A stretch of 64,000 bases of DNA from Aurantiacibacter rhizosphaerae (GTDB lineage Bacteria > Pseudomonadota > Alphaproteobacteria > Sphingomonadales > Sphingomonadaceae): positions 496,001 to 560,000 of the forward strand of contig NZ_WUBR01000001.1 in the NCBI RefSeq assembly GCF_009807005.1. The letters are read 5' to 3'. The notes under the pieces were generated by a model. It did not search any database. It was not told where the DNA came from and saw only the letters and a list, made by a program, of their open reading frames with translations. The position numbers were made by a program, and so were the translations under genes. Below, in pieces: positions 51,956 to 60,565 of this stretch (its first letter is position 1; each line of letters starts with the position of its first letter).

Positions 51956-54257
51956 TCTCCTGAACTTCACCCGCGGGAGCCAACTGCTCGGCCACTTCGG
52001 TTTCATGTTTGCAGCGGGGCTGAAGGGTCCTCTGATTGTTACCGGCCTGGTTGCGGTCGGCACCTGCTATTGGGAAGTGCGGTCGGCTCTGAGCGATCAC
52101 CAGATCTACCTGGTCTGGATGCACATCTACGCCAGTCTCTATGCCTTCATGGAGTTTGATCCGGCCAAACTGGTCAACCTTGAATTGCTTGACGGCGAAA
52201 GGGTCGGTCTCCCGTTTGGCATCGTTCGCGAGTTCCCGCCAATGCGCGAGGCGGTCGAGGCGTTTCGTTCGGCAGTGAAGCAGGGATTACTGATCTCGGC
52301 GGTACTGCTGATCCCGGCCTTCGTATTCTTCTGGTGGTTCGCCGAGCGCTTTGGCGGGCGGTCGAAGGAGCGCAAGCACGAGCGCGGCGCAATGCTTGTT
52401 TCGCTCGACGAACTCGAAGAAGAAATCGAGCGTCACAACAAAGCATTCCGGGCCGAGGAACTGGGACGCAAGTTCGGCTGGAAGTGGCGGCTAGCGAGCT
52501 CGTCGGCGCTCGCCGAAGCGGGCCACTACCAACCCGCACATCTTGCCGGTGTAAGCTGGCCGTGGCGGCTCGAGCAGAGCCACGCCATGCTTATTGGCAC
52601 AACCGGAACCGGCAAGACCGTGGCGCTCACCGAACTTGTTGCCGAAGCACGTGAACGCGGCCAGCGCGCGGTCATTTTCGACCTCACAGGGGCTTTCATT
52701 GAGGCCTTCTACGATCCCGCGCGCGACATCATTCTCAATCCTGTCGACGTGCGGTGCCCGCTGTGGAGCGTGTTCAACGACTGTACGACGGAAGCCGAGT
52801 TTCACGCCGCTGCCGAAGCGCTCGTGCCCCATGACGGCGGTGGTTCAGAACAATTCTGGGTGCTCGCGGCGCGCATGCTGTTCGTCGAGATGTGTCTCCA
52901 TCTTGCCCGCACCGGCACAGCGACCAACGAGGCCTTGGCACGGCGTCTGATGACCGCTGACCTGTCCGAAGTGCATAAGCTGATGCGAGGAACCATGGCC
53001 GACCCGCTGACCGCTCCGGAGGCGGCCCGCATGGCGGAATCGATCCGCGCGGTGTTCAATGCGAACGCGAAAGTGCTCAGGCTCTTGCCCTCATCCGGAC
53101 CGCGCTTTTCGGTCCGCGACTGGGTCAAAGGCGACTGCCAGGCAGGCTCGATCCTGTTCCTCTCTGCTCGCTATGTCGACATGAGCATCTCCTCGCAATT
53201 GCTGACGCTATGGCTCGACACGGCGATGAATACGCTCATGACGCTCGAGCGCACGCAGGACCTGCGGATGTGGTTCCTGATCGACGAGCTCGGTGCCCTT
53301 CACCGACTACCGGCGCTTGAAAAGGGGCTGCAAACGGCGCGTAACTTCGGCGGAGCGATCGTCACCGGGGTGCATGCGTTTGCCAAGCTCAAGGAAGTCT
53401 ATGGCGAGAACATGGCCATGACGTTGTCCTCGCTTGCGCGCACCAAGCTTATTCTGGCGACGGCCGATCGCGAGACAGCGATCTGGTGCTCCGATTTCAT
53501 CGGCCACCGGCAGGTGCGCGACATGGAAGAAGGCTACAGCTACGGGTACAACAATGCGCGCGATGCAGTCAGCCTGACGCCCAGGCGGCAGATCGAGCCG
53601 TTGCTCCTGCCCGACCAGTTCATGAACCTTCCGCGACTGTCGGCCTACATCAAGTTTCCTGACGGATTCCCCGCTGCGCCGGTTTCGCTCATTCCGCGTA
53701 CGCGTGGCCGTATCGCCGAGGGTTTCATCGCCCGCGAGAAACCGCTCACAAAGCCTGGCCAAGGTCCTGCGGCAGCGACGCTCCAAGCAAAACCGGGTTC
53801 GAAACCGAGTGATGGGCATCCTGCGTCGAACGACGACGGTGCCGGTAAGCCTGTCGATTCAAAGCAGCTCAAACTCGACCTGGAGGGACAGCGCCGTATC
53901 GCCGGTGAACCGCAGGATCGGCAGGAGCCTGTGCCGCTTGAAAAGCTGGACCCAGGGCGCGCTGCTGGTGATCTCGGTGCCGAGACCCGTTCCAATACTC
54001 ATCTGGATGCGGGTCCAACGCTACCTCTCGCCGCCGTGCGAACCGGTGAGGATGCACCACCAATGGGCGCGGAACAGCTTCCGTCCGAACCAGGAACCGC
54101 CGGCGATGAGGCAGGTGGAAAGGGCGGTTCGACTCCACGAGGCCGTGCGGCGGATAACGGTCGCCAGCCTCTCACACCGGTCGAAAAAGACCTGCGTGAA
54201 GGTGCGGTCGCAGATCCTCCGGAGAAGGATTTCGGCGAGTTCGAGCCCGACATGTGA
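51945..54257 (+). CDS. Type IV coupling protein, TraD/TrwB-like, element B
   Basis: A 770-residue inner-membrane ATPase. Membrane segments lie near residues 20-45 (GPLIVTGLVAVGTCYW) and 110-128 (LLISAVLLIPAFVFFWWFA). Walker A is LIGTTGTGKTVAL (about 216) and Walker B MWFLIDELGALHRLP (about 442). The C-terminal 170 residues are a low-complexity acidic and proline-rich tail absent from the element A protein, perhaps for contact with the relaxase. The ATG at 51945 has GGGAGG eight bases upstream; the frame from 51687 overlaps the accessory gene and is rejected. Confidence 0.93.
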   Translation: MKHNLLNFTRGSQLLGHFGFMFAAGLKGPLIVTGLVAVGTCYWEVRSALSDHQIYLVWMHIYASLYAFMEFDPAKLVNLELLDGERVGLPFGIVREFPPMREAVEAFRSAVKQGLLISAVLLIPAFVFFWWFAERFGGRSKERKHERGAMLVSLDELEEEIERHNKAFRAEELGRKFGWKWRLASSSALAEAGHYQPAHLAGVSWPWRLEQSHAMLIGTTGTGKTVALTELVAEARERGQRAVIFDLTGAFIEAFYDPARDIILNPVDVRCPLWSVFNDCTTEAEFHAAAEALVPHDGGGSEQFWVLAARMLFVEMCLHLARTGTATNEALARRLMTADLSEVHKLMRGTMADPLTAPEAARMAESIRAVFNANAKVLRLLPSSGPRFSVRDWVKGDCQAGSILFLSARYVDMSISSQLLTLWLDTAMNTLMTLERTQDLRMWFLIDELGALHRLPALEKGLQTARNFGGAIVTGVHAFAKLKEVYGENMAMTLSSLARTKLILATADRETAIWCSDFIGHRQVRDMEEGYSYGYNNARDAVSLTPRRQIEPLLLPDQFMNLPRLSAYIKFPDGFPAAPVSLIPRTRGRIAEGFIAREKPLTKPGQGPAAATLQAKPGSKPSDGHPASNDDGAGKPVDSKQLKLDLEGQRRIAGEPQDRQEPVPLEKLDPGRAAGDLGAETRSNTHLDAGPTLPLAAVRTGEDAPPMGAEQLPSEPGTAGDEAGGKGGSTPRGRAADNGRQPLTPVEKDLREGAVADPPEKDFGEFEPDM

Positions 54258-54316
54258 AAGGCAAATGGGGAGGGATTTCCTGGCCGCGAGGGGAGCCGTG
54301 ACGAGGACCAGACAGA

Positions 54317-57241
54317 ATGCTTTCCGTCGCCAATGTGCGCTCGCCTTCGGCTGCCGCGAGCTATTTCGCGGCAGACAATTACTACACCGGCGCCGATGCC
54401 GATCGTTCCGGAACCTGGGTCGGGAAGGGAGCGGAACGACTTGGCCTTGAGGGGCGGGTCAGCGCTGAGCAGTTCGATGCCTTGCTGCGGGGAGAACTTC
54501 CCGGTGGTATCCAGGTCGGCAACGCGGGCCAGGCCCACAGGCCGGGAACAGACCTCACGTTCTCGCTCCCGAAAAGCTGGTCGCTGCTCGCGCTGGTGGG
54601 TGGCGACCAGCGGATTATCGATGCTTACCGCGAGGCCGTCATCGAGACCTTGCGCTGGGCAGAAAAGAACGCGGCACAGACCCGGATGGGCAGTCAGGCT
54701 GGTTACGGGAAGGTCGCGACAGATAACCTGACGATTGGTCTTTTCCAGCACGACACCAACCGCAACCAGGAGCCAAACCTGCATTTTCATGCGGTCGTGG
54801 CGAATGTCACGCAAGGCAGCGACGGAAAGTGGCGCGCGCTTCGCAACGACAAACTTTGGTCGTTCAACACCCTGCTCAACTCGATGACGATGGCGCGCTT
54901 TCGTCTGGCAGTCGAGAAGATGGGCTACGAGGCTGGGCCGGTTGGGAAGCATGGCAACTTCGAAGCAGCGGGCATTGCCCGCCAGCAGGTCATGGCCTTT
55001 TCGACGCGGCGCGAAGAAGTCCTCGACGCGGTACGCCAGCTGGGTGAGAACACTCCGAAAACCCGCGACATTGCTGTGCTCGATACAAGGAAGAGCAAGG
55101 CGCCCGTCAGGGACCGAGATGGCCTTCTCGATGGGTGGCGGCAGAAAGCCCGGGAAGTCGGAATTGACCTTGCCGGTCTGATCGATGCGTCGCAGATGCG
55201 CGCTGCAACGAAGGACATTCCCAGCTCGAAAGAAGGGAGCCTTCTTCAGCGCGGGATTGCGAAGCTGAGAGAGTTCGCGCAGCGGATCAAGGGTGATCCG
55301 GCTGATCCACTAATCCCTGCCCATGTCCTCAAGCAGGATGCGCCGACCATTGCGGCTGCACAGGCCGTGGCCTCTGCGGTGCGTCATCTCTCGCAGCGCG
55401 AGGCAGCCTTTCCCCGTAAGGGATTGCTGAAGGCGGCGCTCGATTTTGGGCTACCGACGACGGTGGGCCACGTCGAAACCCGTGTGAACGCACTCGTCAG
55501 AAGCGGTGCTCTCGAGCCCGGCAAAGGCGACCATAAGGGCTGGCTGGCGAGCCGGGAGGCGCTGGACCTTGAGAGTACCATTCTCGCGAATGTCGACCAG
55601 GGACGAGGTGCGGTGTCGCCCATCCTGGATCGATCGGACGCCGCAGAACGGGTTCAGGCTGTGGCCGCACTCAACCACGGAATTTCGCTCAACGAAGGGC
55701 AGGAGGATGCGGCGGGCCTTGTGCTCTCATCGCGTGACCGGATCGTAGCGATCCAGGGCATTGCCGGGGCGGGCAAAAGCAGCGTGATGAAGCCGGTTGC
55801 CCAGCTGCTCCGCGAGGAAGGCAAGCAGGTTCTGGGGCTCGCGGTGCAGAACACGCTTGTCCAGATGCTCGAGCGCGACACTGGCATCCGTTCGATGACC
55901 ATCGCCCGCTTTCTCGCCCAATGGGGCAGGCTTCTGCACGAGCCGGGAAATGCCACGTTGCTTAGTGAGGCTCGGAGCGCGCTCGGAGACCATGTCCTGG
56001 TGCTCGACGAGGCATCGATGGTGTCGAACGAGGACAAGTCCAAGCTGGTACGGCTGGCGAACCTTGCCGAAGTCCAGCGCCTGGTTCTCGTCGGCGACAA
56101 GCGACAGCTGGGCGCCGTCGATGCCGGTAAGCCTTTCGACCTCGTCCAACAGGCCGGGATCGAGCGCGCCAACATGGATGTGAATTTGCGCGGCCGCGAT
56201 CCCGTCCTGCGGCGAGCCCAGGCCGCCGCGCAGGAGGGACGCATCGACGATGCGCTCCAGGCTCTTGCTCCCTCAACCATCGAGGCTCGCGGGGACAGTG
56301 CGATTGTTGCTGCCGAAAAGTGGCTTTCGCTCAGCCTAGCGGATCGGGATCGGACGTCGATCTACGCGTCGAGTCGAGCCTTACGGTCTGCGGTCAACGA
56401 GGCTGTCCAGCGCGGACTCAAGGCAAATGGCGAGCTCGGCCCACGATCGGGCCGGCTGACCGTTCATTCGCGAGTGAATGTGACACACGAGGAGCTGCGC
56501 TATCTTCGCACATATCAGCCGGGCATGGTCCTCAACTTTCGCTCGCGCGACAGCACGCAGAAGCTCTCCAAGGGCGACTACACCGTCAAGACCATCGACC
56601 ATGCGCGCAAGCAGCTCGTGCTTGAGGACAGGAAGGGGCGGGTTCGCAAGTTCAATCCCGCGCGTCTACGACCAGGCGCAGACGATAGCCGGCTGTCGCT
56701 CTTCGAACGCAAATCGCTGTCCATCATTGAGGGTGACAAGATTCGTTGGACCGACAATGACCACAAGCGCGGGCTGTTCAACGCCGACCAGGCGAGGATC
56801 TTGGTCATCGACACAAAGGGCGTCTTGGTGGAGACATCAGCGGGCAAGGAGCTCCGCCTGAGCCGCGGCGACCCGATGCTCAAACGCATGGACCTCGCCT
56901 ATGCCCTCAATGCGCATATGGCGCAGGGACTGACCTCTGATCGCGGGATCGCGGTCATGGACAGCCGCGAGCGCAATCTCGCCAATCGGCAGACCTTCCT
57001 GGTCACGATCACGCGGCTTCGCGACGGCCTTACGCTGATTGCAGATAATGCCGAGAAACTCGGCCGGGCCATCAAGTCCAACAGCGGCGAGAAAGCATCG
57101 GCCCTCGTAATAACGCAAAGGCTCAAGGCGGCAGCTGCCAAGGGCCTATCGCAAGACAAGGATGTTGGCAGCGCATCGCCTGCAAGTGACAAGCCCGAAC
57201 TCACCAAGGAAAGGGTAAAGCCTTTCGAAATCGGTATTTGA
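54317..57241 (+). CDS. MobF-family conjugative relaxase-helicase, element B
   Basis: A 974-residue relaxase. The N-terminal catalytic tyrosines lie in ASYFAADNYYTG (about 14-25), with metal-binding histidines in EPNLHFHAVVANV (about 151-163). The helicase domain has GIAGAGKSSVM (about 480), LDEASMVS, and LNAHMAQGLTSDRGIAV near the C-terminus. It pairs with the coupling protein 59 bases upstream. Its differences from the element A relaxase show that the two mobilization blocks have different histories. Confidence 0.93.
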   Translation: MLSVANVRSPSAAASYFAADNYYTGADADRSGTWVGKGAERLGLEGRVSAEQFDALLRGELPGGIQVGNAGQAHRPGTDLTFSLPKSWSLLALVGGDQRIIDAYREAVIETLRWAEKNAAQTRMGSQAGYGKVATDNLTIGLFQHDTNRNQEPNLHFHAVVANVTQGSDGKWRALRNDKLWSFNTLLNSMTMARFRLAVEKMGYEAGPVGKHGNFEAAGIARQQVMAFSTRREEVLDAVRQLGENTPKTRDIAVLDTRKSKAPVRDRDGLLDGWRQKAREVGIDLAGLIDASQMRAATKDIPSSKEGSLLQRGIAKLREFAQRIKGDPADPLIPAHVLKQDAPTIAAAQAVASAVRHLSQREAAFPRKGLLKAALDFGLPTTVGHVETRVNALVRSGALEPGKGDHKGWLASREALDLESTILANVDQGRGAVSPILDRSDAAERVQAVAALNHGISLNEGQEDAAGLVLSSRDRIVAIQGIAGAGKSSVMKPVAQLLREEGKQVLGLAVQNTLVQMLERDTGIRSMTIARFLAQWGRLLHEPGNATLLSEARSALGDHVLVLDEASMVSNEDKSKLVRLANLAEVQRLVLVGDKRQLGAVDAGKPFDLVQQAGIERANMDVNLRGRDPVLRRAQAAAQEGRIDDALQALAPSTIEARGDSAIVAAEKWLSLSLADRDRTSIYASSRALRSAVNEAVQRGLKANGELGPRSGRLTVHSRVNVTHEELRYLRTYQPGMVLNFRSRDSTQKLSKGDYTVKTIDHARKQLVLEDRKGRVRKFNPARLRPGADDSRLSLFERKSLSIIEGDKIRWTDNDHKRGLFNADQARILVIDTKGVLVETSAGKELRLSRGDPMLKRMDLAYALNAHMAQGLTSDRGIAVMDSRERNLANRQTFLVTITRLRDGLTLIADNAEKLGRAIKSNSGEKASALVITQRLKAAAAKGLSQDKDVGSASPASDKPELTKERVKPFEIGI

Positions 57242-57305
57242 TCACCGACAGCCTGGACGATTTCCGCGTTACCAGGCACGATGCCTGTTCGAGAGGTGCG
57301 GAGCG

Positions 57306-58220
57306 TTGCCGGTGAAGGGTGTTTTCGAGATTAGCGGCAATTCGCGCTACGACGACCTCATTACCGAGCGGTATCATTTTCCCTCGCAATATCTTCCTCA
57401 AGCCCGCCAGCTTGAAAACGACTGGATCCTTTACCGCGAAACCCGCGTGTCGGGCGGTCGGATGGCCTACATCGCGACTGCATTCGTTGAGCGGATCGAT
57501 CCCGATGAGGCTGATCCAACCCATTACTACGCGCGCGTCAGGGACTATCTACCCTTCGATGATGTGGTCTCCTACCGCGATAAGGACGGACGCTTTGCCG
57601 AACGCTTCCTTCGCGAGATGGCCCGTCCTGGCGATGCCGGACGGACGCTGCGCGGCAAATCGGTGCGCACGCTCGATGGCGATGATTTCGTCGCCATCGT
57701 CAATCAGGGGCTGAGCGAGACGCTCGACCCGGACAACCGGATCAGGCTCGAGCTCGACGAGCGGTATATCGACGACGCAACCGCCGCGCTGCTGGCCGAT
57801 GAATTTGGCGAACGCCGGATCGAGCAGATCCTGGTGAACAAGAAGATCCGGGCGGCCAGTTTCCGCAATCAGGTTCTCGACGCTTATGACAGCACCTGCG
57901 CCGTCACGGGATTGCGGATCATCAATGGTGGCGGGAAAGCTGAGGCACAGGCGGCACATATCTGGTCCGTCGCCGATGGCGGACCCGACGTGGTACCCAA
58001 CGGCGTGGCACTCTCGGCTACGGCCCATTGGCTGTTCGACCGACATCTCATCACATTCGACGATAACCTTTGCCTGCTCGTATCGCACAACAAGGTGCCG
58101 TCCGACCTGTTGAAGCTCTTCCCGCCTTCAGGACAGAAGATCAGGCTTCCGGTCGATCCCAGGGATCACCCCCGTCCGGACTTCGTTGCCAAGCATCGCG
58201 CGCGTTTTGCGGGGTTCTGA
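57306..58220 (+). CDS. HNH endonuclease, restriction-type
   Basis: A 304-residue protein. The C-terminal HNH_2 core is visible as CAVTGLRI, EAQAAHIWSVADGG, NGVALSATAHWLFDRHL (about 197-243). The N-terminal half (FEISGNSRYDDLITERYHFP, YIATAFVERIDPDE) resembles the recognition part of restriction HNH proteins. The TTG start at 57306 has GAGAGG nine bases upstream; a GTG at 57312 is the alternative. It follows the relaxase on the same strand and converges on the S24 repressor gene. No cognate methyltransferase is next to it. Confidence 0.85.
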   Translation: MPVKGVFEISGNSRYDDLITERYHFPSQYLPQARQLENDWILYRETRVSGGRMAYIATAFVERIDPDEADPTHYYARVRDYLPFDDVVSYRDKDGRFAERFLREMARPGDAGRTLRGKSVRTLDGDDFVAIVNQGLSETLDPDNRIRLELDERYIDDATAALLADEFGERRIEQILVNKKIRAASFRNQVLDAYDSTCAVTGLRIINGGGKAEAQAAHIWSVADGGPDVVPNGVALSATAHWLFDRHLITFDDNLCLLVSHNKVPSDLLKLFPPSGQKIRLPVDPRDHPRPDFVAKHRARFAGF

Positions 58221-58235
58221 TCCGGTAGGATCAGA
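58216..58235. terminator. Hairpin between HNH and S24 genes
   Basis: A perfect 8-bp stem, TCTGATCC and GGATCAGA with a GGTA loop, overlaps the stop codons of both convergent genes. There is no T-tract. Confidence 0.45.
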
Positions 58236-58866
58236 CAGCGCGTCCGAACCAGATGACACGGCCGACCACCTGAATCTCGGACCGGTCGACATCATCCCAG
58301 CTGGGATAGGCCGAATTATCGCTGCTAATCGTGATCTTGCGGCCACCTGGCTTGAGCGTCACGCGCTTTACCACCAGCGCATCGTCGGCGCGCAGGACGT
58401 AGATGCCGTCACGTAGCCGCGAACCCTGGTCCGACGCATCGACCAGCACCTCGTCGCCATCGCTGAGTGTCGGCTCCATGGAATCGCCCAGGACGTGGAT
58501 GATCGAGAGACTGGCGCTCTTTGCCCGGGTCAGCCGGGCAAGCCAGCGCTCGTCGAAACCGAAGCGGGTATGGGCGGTCTCGCTTTCGGCAATCGCTCCA
58601 AAGCCCGCCGACGCATCGACATTGAGCACGGGTATTTCGATCAACCCGTCACGCATGGGTACGGGCGGTCCGCCCAACACTTGCTCATCGACCCCGAAGA
58701 AGCTGGCAAGCGTGCGCCGGTCATCGTCATCCAGCTTTCGCGGCGAGCCGCGCTTGATGAACTGCTGAATGTAGGACGAGTTTCGTCCGATCATCCGCGA
58801 GATCGAGGAATATCCGAGCCGTCGCTGCTGGATCAGGCGATCGAGCTCCTCTCTGACATGTTCCAT
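58231..58866 (-). CDS. S24-family LexA-like repressor
   Basis: A 211-residue regulator. An N-terminal helix-turn-helix (YSSISRMIGRNSSYIQQFI) is followed by an S24 peptidase domain with the catalytic Ser in HVLGDSMEPTLSDGD (about 126) and Lys in LVVKRV (about 167). The hinge DASAGFGAI offers an Ala-Gly cleavage site. This is the design of LexA and phage CI-type repressors that self-cleave after DNA damage. The ATG at 58866 has AAGGA eight bases upstream. It is divergent from a small HTH gene, and a GAAC-N7-GAAC box lies between them. Confidence 0.9.
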   Translation of the reverse strand: MEHVREELDRLIQQRRLGYSSISRMIGRNSSYIQQFIKRGSPRKLDDDDRRTLASFFGVDEQVLGGPPVPMRDGLIEIPVLNVDASAGFGAIAESETAHTRFGFDERWLARLTRAKSASLSIIHVLGDSMEPTLSDGDEVLVDASDQGSRLRDGIYVLRADDALVVKRVTLKPGGRKITISSDNSAYPSWDDVDRSEIQVVGRVIWFGRAV

Positions 58867-58935
58867 CGTGTCGTTCCTTCTGACGGTCTCAGGAGAGAAG
58901 GAAATCTCCTAGACTCGATGGAACCTTCCTACTAA

Positions 58936-58950
58936 GAACAAAACAGGAAC
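58936..58950. promoter_or_regulatory. SOS-type box GAAC-N7-GAAC (site 4)
   Basis: GAACAAAACAGGAAC lies between the divergent S24 repressor gene (70 bases away) and the small HTH gene (28 bases before its ATG). This is where an autoregulatory site of the S24 repressor, or a host LexA site, would be expected. Confidence 0.6.
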
Positions 58951-58978
58951 ACAAGCGTTGAGTGAGTCGAGGAAGGCC

Positions 58979-59152
58979 ATGAAATTGCTGGATCGCATCG
59001 AGAGGCATCTGAAGGATTCGCACATGTCGGCGACGCGGTTCGGTCGGCGTGCCGTGGGCGACCCTCGGTTCGTTCTTGATCTAAGAGCTGGCCGCAGGCC
59101 GCGCAGAAGGACTATCGAGAAGGTGGAGGATTACCTCAACGCAGATAAATGA
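58979..59152 (+). CDS. Small basic helix-turn-helix-like protein, 57 aa
   Basis: A very basic protein with a likely helix-turn-helix (RIERHLKDSHMSATRFGRRA) and a second basic helix (RRPRRRTIEKVEDYL). I know it as a frequent small gene in sphingomonads, without a firm name. The ATG at 58979 has GAGG six bases upstream and is preferred over a TTG at 58958. It lies directly upstream of brxA by 190 bases and may regulate the BREX genes; this is inference. Confidence 0.65.
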   Translation: MKLLDRIERHLKDSHMSATRFGRRAVGDPRFVLDLRAGRRPRRRTIEKVEDYLNADK

Positions 59153-59341
59153 TTGTAAAATGACTACTGCGGTTCTGAATTTCTCTTGAGATTGCTGAAA
59201 CATATCTTGGCGCGATGCTCTCACATCTCTAGATCAATTTGTGAAAGCTTCTCCTCCGTGGACTCGCCGCGATCAGGCTAGTTCTGCCGCTGGAGAAGGG
59301 CTACGTGAGCTCGTCAGCAAGACGAGCTTCAAGGGGATGGG

Positions 59342-59956
59342 ATGAGTGCTTCGGCCAAACAAGATTACAAAATGTCATTCAGCACCGGGGGTCTCTTCCA
59401 TAACGAAAGCTTGGAAGTCGCGCGCCTGCATGTCGATGGAGAGTCTTGGGAGGACACGATTCTCAGGGCCATGGAGGAAGGCGCAACGAGCCTGCCAAAG
59501 TCAGCATCGAATCGCCGATCTTTGCGTGAAATCTCGAATCGCCTGCTTACTCTAACAACCGACGAGCGCGCTTACCTTTTGGATGAGGCTGACCGCTCTG
59601 AACAACAAGCGCTTCTCTGGGTCGCCACTTGCCGAGCCTACCGTTTCATACGTGAATTTGCCGTCGAAGTGGTGCGGGATCGATACCTTGCTTACCAACT
59701 CGAACTGCCCCTCGAAAGCTTTGACATTCTTCTTGAGGCAAAAGCGGAATGGGATGATGACTTGGCCAGTCTGAGCCAATCAACCCGCCTCAAGCTTCGT
59801 CAGATCATGTTCCGAATAATGCGTGAGGCCGGAATAATCTCAGAAGATCATCGCATTCAGACGGCTGTCATTTCAACCCGCGTGCGGCACATGATTGAAG
59901 CCACCAACCCCAGCGAACTGACCATATTCCCCAGTGTTCCGGTCGAGGGAGCCTGA
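59342..59956 (+). CDS. brxA: BREX protein BrxA
   Basis: A 204-residue DUF1819-type protein, the first gene of type 1 BREX loci. The sequence is helical (RRSLREISNRLLTLTTDERA, WVATCRAYRFIREFAVEVVR), and the expected length and position before BrxB and BrxC support the call. BrxA binds DNA and is needed in some BREX systems for defence. The ATG follows AAGGGG at short spacing. The 190 bases upstream should hold the BREX promoter, but I could not define it. Confidence 0.9.
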   Translation: MSASAKQDYKMSFSTGGLFHNESLEVARLHVDGESWEDTILRAMEEGATSLPKSASNRRSLREISNRLLTLTTDERAYLLDEADRSEQQALLWVATCRAYRFIREFAVEVVRDRYLAYQLELPLESFDILLEAKAEWDDDLASLSQSTRLKLRQIMFRIMREAGIISEDHRIQTAVISTRVRHMIEATNPSELTIFPSVPVEGA

Positions 59957-59960
59957 TTTG

Positions 59961-60560
59961 ATGCGTGAACTAAACCGGAAAGAGCGCGCCGAGCATCTCT
60001 ATCGCGTAATCAGAAGTGAGCGCTTCCTCACTAAGCAAGGCCTCGGAAACGAAGTCCCATTCTTCATCTATCCCTTTCCCGCAGAGGAAGGGCTCACAAT
60101 GGTCGAAGATCGCGAGGATCTCGTCACTCGCCTTCAACATTCCGGTACCCGGGTGTTGGATTTGAACCTCTTTGATATTGCACTCGATATCCTTTCAGAA
60201 CGCGGGATCCTTGAAGAGGTGCTCGAGATTGAGGCCGACACCAGCAAGGGTGAGATCAAGGAACTTCTGCAGGGGGTCTTAGACCCAAAGGCTCACCTCG
60301 TCCCGCATATCGGAAAGGCAATCGAAGCCACACCGCACGACGTCATCTTCTTGTCCGGCGTTGGTGAAGTGTACCCCTACATCCGCTCACACAACGTTTT
60401 GAACAATCTACAGAGCACCGCGAAAGAAGCGCCCACCGTTCTCTTTTTCCCGGGAAGCTACACCCATGCATTGGCAACTGGCGCGTCGCTAGAGCTCTTC
60501 GGTCAGCTCCATGACGACAAGTACTACCGCGCCTTCAACATACTGAATTACGAGGTCTAA
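59961..60560 (+). CDS. brxB: BREX protein BrxB
   Basis: A protein of about 200 residues of the DUF1788 family: FFIYPFPAEEGLTMVEDRED, DVIFLSGVGEVYPYIRSHN and TVLFFPGSYTHALATGASLE are typical. BrxB has an unknown core role in type 1 BREX. The ATG at 59961 is preferred to the earlier frame start at 59934, because GAGGGA lies ten bases upstream and the spacing to the BrxA stop is four bases. Confidence 0.92.
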   Translation: MRELNRKERAEHLYRVIRSERFLTKQGLGNEVPFFIYPFPAEEGLTMVEDREDLVTRLQHSGTRVLDLNLFDIALDILSERGILEEVLEIEADTSKGEIKELLQGVLDPKAHLVPHIGKAIEATPHDVIFLSGVGEVYPYIRSHNVLNNLQSTAKEAPTVLFFPGSYTHALATGASLELFGQLHDDKYYRAFNILNYEV

Positions 60561-60565
60561 GCCCT

